Assembly: GCA_040414495.1 (NCBI GenBank) | Contig: JBEDUI010000234.1 | Location: 1 to 12,750, forward strand | Length of the DNA stretch: 12,750 nt | DNA from: DATAVB01 sp040414495 | GTDB taxonomy: Bacteria; Actinomycetota; Actinomycetes; Mycobacteriales; QHCD01 | Direction of reading: 5' to 3' | The notes under the pieces: model-generated | What the model saw: the letters and a program-made list of their open reading frames with translations, nothing else | Told to the model about the DNA's origin: nothing | The model's database searches: none | Shown here: piece after piece, positions 7,482 through 12,750 of the stretch | How positions within the stretch are numbered: position 1 is the first letter of the stretch | Layout of the letters: each line of letters begins with the position of its first letter | Program-made: the position numbers and the translations under genes

Positions 7482-7495
7482 GGCCGGATCCGGCC
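7482..7495. repeat. Perfect 14-base palindrome between pdxH and citA
   Basis: GGCCGGATCCGGCC is a perfect palindrome with no spacer, in the middle of the 271-base divergent intergenic region. It could be an operator serving both directions or a chance GC-rich palindrome. Confidence 0.3.
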
Positions 7496-7559
7496 GCGCG
7501 ACCGAGACGAGATTGCAACGACAGATTGCCGGAACGGGGGCAACCGCCGTTTCCCCGTC

Positions 7560-7575
7560 TACTGACCGGTAGGTA
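7560..7575. promoter_or_regulatory. Candidate TetR-family operator upstream of citA
   Basis: TACTGACCGGTAGGTA is a near-palindrome of the form TACnnACCGGTnnGTA. It differs at only two positions from the TACCGACCGGTCGGTA pattern that I recall for actinobacterial TetR repressors. It is centred about 70 bases before the citA ATG. A TAAGAAT that could include a -10 element overlaps its right edge, so binding here could repress citA. No regulator gene is in the window. The match is by eye and memory. Confidence 0.45.
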
Positions 7576-7637
7576 AGAATGGGTCCTACATCCGAAGCGG
7601 CAGGGCGTGTCAACGACGAGCGATCGGAGCAGGATCG

Positions 7638-8741
7638 ATGGCGGACTTCAAGCCTGGTCTCGAGGGAGTCATTGCATTCGAGACCGAAATCGCCGAGCCG
7701 GACAAGGACGGCGGTGCTCTGCGGTATCGCGGCGTCAATATCGAGGATCTCGTCGGGCACGTGACGTTCGGTGACGTGTGGGCGCTTCTCGTTGACGGCC
7801 GGTTCGGCAAGGGCCTGCCACCGGCGGAGCCATTCCCACTACCGGTGCACACCGGCGATGTACGAGTAGATGTGCAGGCCGCACTGGCCATGCTGGCGCC
7901 GATTTGGGCCTACAAACCGCTGTTGGACGTCTCGGACGCCGAGGCGCGGGACAACCTGGCCCGAGCCTCGGTGATGGCACTGTCCTATGTGGCGCAGTCG
8001 GCTCGCGGGATCAGCCAGCCGGCAGTCCCCGAGGCGCGGATCAACGAGGCCTCCACGATCGTCGAGCGGTTCATGGTCCGATGGCGCGGCGAGCCCGACC
8101 CGCAGCATGTCGCCGCGGTCGACGCCTACTGGGTCTCGGCGGCCGAGCACGGCATGAACGCCTCGACGTTCACCGCGCGGGTCATCGCCTCGACCGGCGC
8201 GGACGCGGCAGCCTCGCTATCCGGCGCGATCGGCGCCATGTCCGGTCCACTGCACGGCGGTGCGCCGGCCCGTGTACTGCCGATGATCGAAGCGGTCGAA
8301 CGGACCGGCGACGCCAAGAAGGTCATTCGGGACATCGTCGAAGGCCACGGCCGGATCATGGGTTTCGGTCACCGGGTCTACCGGGCCGAGGATCCGCGGG
8401 CCCGGGTACTGCGCCGCACGGCCAAGGAGTTGGGCGCCAAGCGGTACGAACCGGCGCTGGCGTTGGAGGCGGCGGCGTTGGAGGCGCTGCGGGAACGGCA
8501 CCCGGAACGGCCGATCGAGACCAACGTCGAGTTCTGGGCCGCGGTCGTGCTGGACTTCGCCGAGGTGCCGACCACGATGATGCCGGCGATGTTCACCTGC
8601 GCCCGTACCGGCGGCTGGAGCGCGCACGTACTGGAACAGAAACGGCTCGGCAAACTGGTGCGGCCCTCGGCCCTCTACGTAGGACCCGGGCCGCGTAAGC
8701 CGGAAGAAATCGACGGCTGGGACGAGATCGAAACGACCTGA
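7638..8741 (+). CDS. citA: Citrate synthase family protein (CitA type)
   Basis: This 367-residue cytoplasmic enzyme is predicted to condense acetyl-CoA and oxaloacetate to citrate and CoA. It is shorter than the roughly 430-residue GltA and matches the length of the second actinobacterial citrate synthase, CitA. It begins FKPGLEGVIAFETEIAE. Substrate and catalytic blocks are SAAEHGMNAST (His171), SGPLHGGAP (His206) and GFGHRVYR (His245). At the position of the usual catalytic Asp there is Glu298 in NVEFWAAVVLDF. The C-terminal GWSAHVLEQKR block (Arg323 just before it) binds substrate. The ATG at 7638 is preceded by GGAGCAGGA (7626-7634). The gene is divergent from pdxH and 55 bases before serC. 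A 2-methylcitrate synthase activity cannot be excluded by sequence alone. Confidence 0.93.
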   Translation: MADFKPGLEGVIAFETEIAEPDKDGGALRYRGVNIEDLVGHVTFGDVWALLVDGRFGKGLPPAEPFPLPVHTGDVRVDVQAALAMLAPIWAYKPLLDVSDAEARDNLARASVMALSYVAQSARGISQPAVPEARINEASTIVERFMVRWRGEPDPQHVAAVDAYWVSAAEHGMNASTFTARVIASTGADAAASLSGAIGAMSGPLHGGAPARVLPMIEAVERTGDAKKVIRDIVEGHGRIMGFGHRVYRAEDPRARVLRRTAKELGAKRYEPALALEAAALEALRERHPERPIETNVEFWAAVVLDFAEVPTTMMPAMFTCARTGGWSAHVLEQKRLGKLVRPSALYVGPGPRKPEEIDGWDEIETT

Positions 8742-8760
8742 TCCGGCCCTGCGGGTCAGG
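8737..8760 (+). terminator. Stem-loop overlapping the citA stop codon
   Basis: CCTGATCC (8737-8744) and GGGTCAGG (8753-8760) can pair over eight positions, including one G-U, around an 8-base loop. The stem includes the TGA stop. There is no T-run after it, so it may be a weak or factor-assisted terminator or an attenuating structure before serC, which starts 36 bases later. Confidence 0.35.
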
Positions 8761-8796
8761 CGATACCAACCGACATCGGCTGAGAGACTTCACGAC

Positions 8797-9924
8797 GTGA
8801 GCGACGTAGCGCAGATCCTGATCCCGACTGACCTCAAGCCTGCCGACGGCCGATTTGGTTCCGGCCCCTCGAAGGTGCGACCGGAGGCGTTGACCGCGTT
8901 CGCGGCGCAGGGCGCCGGTTTGATGGGCACCTCGCACCGGCAGGCCCCGATCAAGAACCTGGTCGGCTCGATCCGGTCCGGCCTGCGGGAGTTGTTCTCG
9001 CTGCCGGACGGGTACGAGGTCGTGCTCGGATTGGGCGGCGCCACCGCGTTCTGGGACATTGCCGCTTTCGGTCTGGTCCGCGATCGGGCCCAGCACCTGG
9101 CTTTCGGCGAATTCTCCTCGAAGTTCGCCGCGGTCACCCGGGACGCGCCGTTCCTGGGCGAACCGACCGTGATCAGCAGCGAGCCAGGCACCCGGCCGGA
9201 GCCCAAGGCCGAGCCGGGCATCGACGTGTACGCCTGGCCGCACAACGAGACCTCGACCGGCGTGATGACCGAGATCACCCGGGTCGAGGGCGCGGACGCC
9301 GACGCGCTGGTCGTCATCGACGCGACCTCCGGCGCCGGCGGGCTGCCGGTGGAGGCAAACAACGTCGACGTTTATTACTTCGCCCCGCAGAAGAACTTCG
9401 CCGCCGACGGCGGCCTGTGGCTGGCCCTGTTCTCCCCCGCCGCGCTGGAACGGGTCCGGGAAATCGCCGCCAGCGACCGCTGGGTGCCGCCGTTCTACGA
9501 CCTGCCGACGGCGATCGACAATTCGGTGAAGGACCAGACGTACAACACCCCGGCCATCGCAACGCTGTGGCTGTTGGCCGATCAGATCGACTGGATGCTG
9601 CGGAACGGCGGTCTGCAATGGACGGTCGGCCGTACCGCCGATTCCTCGGGCCGGCTGTACCGGTGGGCGGAGAATTCGGAATACGCGACGCCGTTCGTGG
9701 CCGAGCCGGCGCATCGTTCGCAGGTGGTCGGCACGATCGACTTCGCCGATTCGGTGGACGCCGCCACGGTCGCGAAAGTGCTGCGGGCCAACGGAATCGT
9801 GGACACCGAGCCATACCGCAAGCTGGGCCGCAACCAGCTGCGGATCGGTATGTTCCCCGCCGTCGACCCGGACGATATTTCCGCGCTCACCGCCTGTATT
9901 GATTTTGTGGTCGGCCGGTTGTAG
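8797..9924 (+). CDS. serC: Phosphoserine aminotransferase
   Basis: This 375-residue cytoplasmic PLP enzyme transaminates 3-phosphohydroxypyruvate with glutamate in the second step of serine synthesis. The PLP Lys is K199 in YFAPQKNFA, and Asp175 in VVIDATSGAGG contacts the cofactor ring nitrogen. The N-terminal FGSGPSKVRPEAL and GTSHRQAPIKNLV blocks, GLGGATAFWD (78-87) and QLRIGMFPAVDPDDI (347-361) are typical of the actinobacterial form. The start is GTG at 8797, giving SDVAQILIPTDLKP, the usual beginning in actinomycetes. Only a weak GAGAG (8782-8786) lies upstream. It follows citA by 55 bases and may share its transcript. PdxH, encoded divergently, makes its cofactor. Confidence 0.96.
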   Translation: MSDVAQILIPTDLKPADGRFGSGPSKVRPEALTAFAAQGAGLMGTSHRQAPIKNLVGSIRSGLRELFSLPDGYEVVLGLGGATAFWDIAAFGLVRDRAQHLAFGEFSSKFAAVTRDAPFLGEPTVISSEPGTRPEPKAEPGIDVYAWPHNETSTGVMTEITRVEGADADALVVIDATSGAGGLPVEANNVDVYYFAPQKNFAADGGLWLALFSPAALERVREIAASDRWVPPFYDLPTAIDNSVKDQTYNTPAIATLWLLADQIDWMLRNGGLQWTVGRTADSSGRLYRWAENSEYATPFVAEPAHRSQVVGTIDFADSVDAATVAKVLRANGIVDTEPYRKLGRNQLRIGMFPAVDPDDISALTACIDFVVGRL

Positions 9925-9999
9925 CTCGCAGCCGTATCGACTGGTACGAGTAATCAGTACGTTCGTGCGCGTAATCAAATTTCTCTTGGGTCGTTATCT

Positions 10000-10027
10000 G
10001 CGCGCCGCGCCCGCCGCGCGCCTGTTT
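10000..10027 (+). terminator. Possible GC-rich terminator after serC
   Basis: GCGCGC (10000-10005) and GCGCGC (10016-10021) can form a stem around a 10-base GC-rich loop, followed by CTGTTT. The short T-run is compatible with a weak intrinsic terminator 76 bases after the serC stop. GC-repeat sequences like this can pair in several registers, so the exact structure is uncertain. Confidence 0.35.
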
Positions 10028-10048
10028 AGTAGGCGTGCCGTCCTGTCG

Positions 10049-10054
10049 TAGGGT
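10049..10054 (+). promoter_or_regulatory. Weak candidate -10 element for sepH
   Basis: TAGGGT fits TANNNT and lies about 113 bases before the sepH ATG, downstream of the possible serC terminator. The best upstream hexamer is TTTAGT (10025-10030, 18-base spacing), a poor -35. Its position is reasonable but the match is weak. Confidence 0.2.
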
Positions 10055-10166
10055 CGGGGCGCGTGTTTCGTCGGTGCCGGGCACGTGCGCGATTTTCGGG
10101 GCGGCCGCACGGCTGCTTATGGCACCGGGTGAACTACAGGCCGAGGACAGACAGGGGGCCCGGGGC

Positions 10167-11471
10167 ATGCGCAAGCTGCATTTCGTCGGCGTATCCGACG
10201 ACGGTGCCCACCTGCTACTGCAAGACACATCGAACGTACGCGAGCAATTTCTGCTGCCGATCGACGAGCGCGTCCGGGCGGCGTCGCGCGGTGACCGCAG
10301 TCGGCTGGGTCAGATCGAGATCGAGTTGGAAAGCACGTTGCGGCCGCGCGAGATCCAGGCCCGTATCCGAGCCGGGGAAAGTCCGGAAGAGGTCGCGGCC
10401 GCGGCGAAAGCGCCGCTGCAGCGGGTGATGCGCTTCGCCTACCCGGTGTTGCAAGAGCGCGAGCAGGTGACGGTCGAGGCGCGGCGGACCCGGATCCGGC
10501 GCAGTGACGGCGCGTTGATGTTGGGCGAGCAGGTCGACGACCGGCTGACCCGGCAGGGCGTCGACCCGGAGACCGCGGACTGGGATGCCTACCGCCGCGA
10601 GGACGGGACCTGGTGGCTGTCGCTGGCCTGGATGGCGGGTAAGACCCCGCGCCAGGCCCAGTGGTCGTTCGACCTGGCCGGCCGCACCCTCACCCCGGCC
10701 GACGACCTGGCCGCGGAACTGCAGGCCGAGCAACCCCGGCGGCGGCCGATCGCCGCGGTGCCGTTCGTACCCGACGACGAGGCCGACGAAGAGCCGGCCG
10801 CCCGGCCGGCCGAGCGTTGGTCCGAGCAGCAGGCGCGCCCGCGACCCAAGCGCGACGAGCCCGACCGGTCCCGCGAGAATCGCCGCGAGACCCCTGCCAG
10901 CGATCGCCGCGAAACTCGTACGGATCGGCGCGGGGCTCGTACGAATGAGGCGCGTGCCAATGAGCGGCTCGAGACCCCGACGAACGGCCGGCGCGAGAGC
11001 CGTACCAATGACCGACCCGAAACCCGTACGAACGATCGGCGCGAAACCGGCACCAGCGACCGACGCGAATCGCGCACCACAGATCGGCGCGAAACTCGTA
11101 CCAACGACCGCCCGGCGAATGGCAGCGCAAACCGGACCGAGCCGGCCCGCGCAGCCAAGCCGGAGCGCGGCGACCGGACGCTCGAGTCAGCCCGCGCCAA
11201 CAAAAACCGGATGGAGCCGGAGCGGCTGTCCCGGCCCAGCTCCGAACCGTACGGTTGGGCCGCCCCGGCGGCGGACGAGGACGAACCGCGCAGCCCGGCA
11301 CCGGTGCCGGCGAAGGAGCCGGTAAAGGACGAGCCGGTAGCGGCCAGCGACGCGAACGAATCGACCGAAAGCGAAGCCGCCGAGCCGGACACCCGCAAAT
11401 CGGGCCGCAACCGTAAACCAAAGGTGCCGTCGTGGGACGACATCGTATTCGGCACCCGGTCTCAGCGCTGA
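10167..11471 (+). CDS. sepH: Septation protein SepH (DUF3071 family)
   Basis: SepH is a soluble actinobacterial division protein that, in Streptomyces and mycobacteria, binds FtsZ and promotes its assembly. This 434-residue copy has the N-terminal DUF3071 domain (about 1-175), starting MRKLHFVGVSDDGAHLLLQD. It contains a helix-turn-helix-like segment LRPREIQARIRAGESPEEVA (58-77) and the WWLSLAWMAGKTPRQAQWSFD stretch (149-169). It ends in the conserved C-terminal motif KVPSWDDIVFG (419-429). Between them is a disordered linker with Arg-rich octad repeats at 239-318. The linker makes this copy longer than the approximately 300-360 residues I recall for relatives. The ATG at 10167 is chosen over earlier in-frame starts because the family sequence begins there and AGGGGG (10153-10158) is eight bases upstream. 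It lies 242 bases after serC. Confidence 0.93.
   Translation: MRKLHFVGVSDDGAHLLLQDTSNVREQFLLPIDERVRAASRGDRSRLGQIEIELESTLRPREIQARIRAGESPEEVAAAAKAPLQRVMRFAYPVLQEREQVTVEARRTRIRRSDGALMLGEQVDDRLTRQGVDPETADWDAYRREDGTWWLSLAWMAGKTPRQAQWSFDLAGRTLTPADDLAAELQAEQPRRRPIAAVPFVPDDEADEEPAARPAERWSEQQARPRPKRDEPDRSRENRRETPASDRRETRTDRRGARTNEARANERLETPTNGRRESRTNDRPETRTNDRRETGTSDRRESRTTDRRETRTNDRPANGSANRTEPARAAKPERGDRTLESARANKNRMEPERLSRPSSEPYGWAAPAADEDEPRSPAPVPAKEPVKDEPVAASDANESTESEAAEPDTRKSGRNRKPKVPSWDDIVFGTRSQR
10881..11108 (+). repeat. 24-base in-frame repeat coding Arg-rich octads in sepH
   Basis: Residues 267-314 are six consecutive 8-residue units of the form R-[RPL]-E-[TS]-[RGP]-T-[NST]-[DG], encoded by 24-base DNA units (10965-11108). 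Two related units stand at 239-253 and a degenerate stretch at 254-266. The protein units are RLETPTNG, RRESRTND, RPETRTND, RRETGTSD, RRESRTTD and RRETRTND, then a decayed RPANGSAN. The repeats stay in frame and lie wholly in the linker between the two conserved ends of SepH. Confidence 0.9.
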
Positions 11472-11553
11472 AGTCCTTATACGACAGGCAATTCGAGAAC
11501 GTAATAAGTTCGCTGGGCGAGATAATGAAGTGAATTCTGTCGCGGGCCGGCGG

Positions 11554-11559
11554 TAGATT
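11554..11559 (+). promoter_or_regulatory. Candidate -10 element of the ABC exporter gene
   Basis: TAGATT matches TANNNT and ends ten bases before the ATG at 11570. A transcript would start about 11565-11570, leaving almost no leader, and no Shine-Dalgarno is seen before this start. Leaderless mRNAs are common in actinomycetes. The -35 region (TGAATT at 11531-11536) is poor. Confidence 0.35.
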
Positions 11560-11569
11560 CGCTCATGCC

Positions 11570-12750
11570 ATGACCTTGACTCGCCCACGTTCCCAGATCT
11601 CGTCCCTCTGGCGTATTCGCAGCTACGTCCGTCCGTACCGCACGCAGATCCTGCTCACCACGGCGGCGGCGATGATCGGCACTCTGGTCGGCATAGCCAT
11701 TCCGCTGCTGACCAAGCGGATGATCGACGGCCCGATCAGCCATCACGACCGCGGCGCGATCCTCCCGCTCGGCCTCTTGGCGCTGCTGTTCGGTGCGGCC
11801 GAGGCCTTCCTGATCTTCCTCCGGCGGTGGGGGCTGGTCGGCTCCTCGCTGGGGCTGGAGTCCGACATCCGGCGCGATCTGTACGGACACCTGCAACGGC
11901 TGCCGGTCGCGTTCCACGACCGCTGGCAGTCCGGTCAGCTGCTCTCCCGCGCCACCTCCGACCTGTCCACGATCCGGCGGTTCGTCGGGTTCGGCATGGT
12001 CTTCATCTTCGTCAACAGCGCGACGTTCATCATCGTCTCGATCATGCTGATCTGGACGTACCCGCCGCTGGGCATTCTGGCTACGGCGCTGTCGGTGCCG
12101 CTGGCCCCGATCTCGTTGAAGTTCGAGCGGGTCTACAAGCGGCAGGCGCGGCGGGTGCAGGACCAGCAGGGTGAGATCGCCACCGCCGCCGAAGAGGCCG
12201 CGTTGGGCATCCGGGTGATCAAGTCGTTCGGCCGGCGCCGGTTGGTCGGCGGCCGGTTCGAGGCGAAGGCCCGCGACCTGCGCAACTTCCAGATGGACAA
12301 GGTGCACACGCTGGCGCTGATCTGGGCGATCATCGAGGCGCACCCGCAGATCGTGTTGGCCGTGATCATCCTGGTCGGCGGCATCGCGGTCGCGCACGGG
12401 ACGCTGACGCTCGGCACGCTGGTCGCGTTCAGCGCCCTGTTCCAGCTGATGATCTGGCCGATCGAATCGATGGGCTACCTGCTGGCCAACGCGCAGGAGG
12501 CGATCAGTGCGGCCGACCGGATCTACGAGGTGCTGGACACCGAGCCGGCGATCGTGGACCGTCCCGGCGCGACCCCGCTGACCAACGCGACCGGTCGGCT
12601 GGTCTTCGACAACGTCTCGTTCACCTACCCGGACAGCGACACTCCGGTGCTGCACGACATCAACCTCGCGGTCGAGCCGGGCGAAACGGTCGCGATCGTG
12701 GGGGCGGTCGGCTGCGGCAAGAGTACGTTGACCGCACTGGTCGCCCGGCT
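11570..12750 (+). CDS. ABC exporter half-transporter (membrane plus ATPase), 3' end outside window
   Basis: The frame is open from ATG 11570 to the window edge, 393 residues; complete family members have about 580-620. Residues about 15-310 are a type I exporter membrane domain. The first helix lies at about 27-47, a second hydrophobic segment at 66-84, a paired segment at 140-182 and two more at 248-300. The cytoplasmic loop blocks LPVAFHDRWQSGQLLSRATSD (111-131) and EEAALGIRVIKSFGRR (208-223) are typical. The nucleotide-binding domain begins at about 344, with A-loop Tyr353 and Walker A GAVGCGKST (378-386); the signature and Walker B lie beyond the edge. The protein works as a dimer, often with a partner half-transporter encoded next door, which would also lie outside. 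The substrate is unknown; lipids, drugs and peptides are usual for this family. An ATG at 11565 in another frame stops at once. Confidence 0.92.
   Translation, partial: MTLTRPRSQISSLWRIRSYVRPYRTQILLTTAAAMIGTLVGIAIPLLTKRMIDGPISHHDRGAILPLGLLALLFGAAEAFLIFLRRWGLVGSSLGLESDIRRDLYGHLQRLPVAFHDRWQSGQLLSRATSDLSTIRRFVGFGMVFIFVNSATFIIVSIMLIWTYPPLGILATALSVPLAPISLKFERVYKRQARRVQDQQGEIATAAEEAALGIRVIKSFGRRRLVGGRFEAKARDLRNFQMDKVHTLALIWAIIEAHPQIVLAVIILVGGIAVAHGTLTLGTLVAFSALFQLMIWPIESMGYLLANAQEAISAADRIYEVLDTEPAIVDRPGATPLTNATGRLVFDNVSFTYPDSDTPVLHDINLAVEPGETVAIVGAVGCGKSTLTALVAR

Noticed and set aside
7367..7543. N-terminal extension of PdxH
   Set aside because: The extra residues resemble translated intergenic sequence, and a GTG with a well-placed GGAGG lies at 7366, giving normal PdxH length.
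8593..9978. 461-residue minus-strand ORF
   Set aside because: It lies antisense to serC and the end of citA. It is Arg/Gly-rich and has no recognisable motif.
9942..9980. Repeated CGAGTAATCA/CGCGTAATCA and flanking GTAC in the serC-sepH gap
   Set aside because: The two 10-mers differ by one base and there is no symmetrical arrangement or promoter context, so I could not call it a site.
10035..10166. N-terminal extension of SepH
   Set aside because: SepH proteins begin near the MRKL-type sequence, and the Shine-Dalgarno supports the ATG at 10167. The extension has no similarity to the family.
10589..11455. Minus-strand ORF with Ser/Arg/Val repeats across the SepH linker
   Set aside because: It is periodic only because the 24-base coding repeat of sepH is in phase on both strands. 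It has no start context or independent motif.
11477..12655. 392-residue minus-strand ORF
   Set aside because: It is rich in Gln, Arg and Asp and antisense to the ABC exporter, whose membrane domain and Walker A are unmistakable.

Overview
The window is high-GC DNA with strong G/C preference at third codon positions and several GTG starts. It carries the order citA, serC, sepH. SepH (DUF3071) is a cell-division protein confined to Actinobacteria, so this is chromosomal DNA of an actinomycete. The genus cannot be fixed from the sequence; a Kribbella- or Propionibacteriales-like organism would fit, but that is a guess. There are no tRNA, rRNA, CRISPR, transposase or phage genes.

Layout. Positions 1-208 hold a tandem array with an exact 52-base period that enters from beyond the left edge. 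A plus-strand class I CPD photolyase gene (265-1599) follows. Its stop codon overlaps that of a convergent HAD phosphatase gene (1596-2285, minus). From 7366 leftward to 1596 six minus-strand genes follow one another with short gaps or overlaps: pdxH (PNP/PMP oxidase), an EntS-like MFS exporter, an aldose 1-epimerase, an ABC ATPase and its NatB-like permease (4-base GTGA overlap), and, after an 82-base gap, the HAD gene. The first five probably form one transcription unit; the HAD gene may have its own signals.

A 271-base divergent intergenic region (7367-7637) separates pdxH from citA. It holds a good TetR-type operator candidate and a perfect 14-base palindrome. On the plus strand are citA (type II citrate synthase family), serC (phosphoserine aminotransferase) and sepH. 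The last gene is a type I ABC half-exporter, cut by the right edge just after its Walker A motif.

Functional links. PdxH makes PLP, the cofactor of SerC. CitA and SerC are central-metabolism enzymes next to the division regulator SepH, a neighbourhood seen in other actinomycetes. The NatAB-like pair, the MFS protein and the half-exporter are transporters of unknown substrate.

I do not see a clearly new multi-gene system. The points most worth a second look are the 52-base array with its 104-base higher-order pattern, the Arg-rich octad repeat that lengthens the SepH linker, Tyr in place of the outer Trp of the photolyase electron-transfer triad, Glu at the usual catalytic Asp of citrate synthase, and the TetR-type operator upstream of citA.
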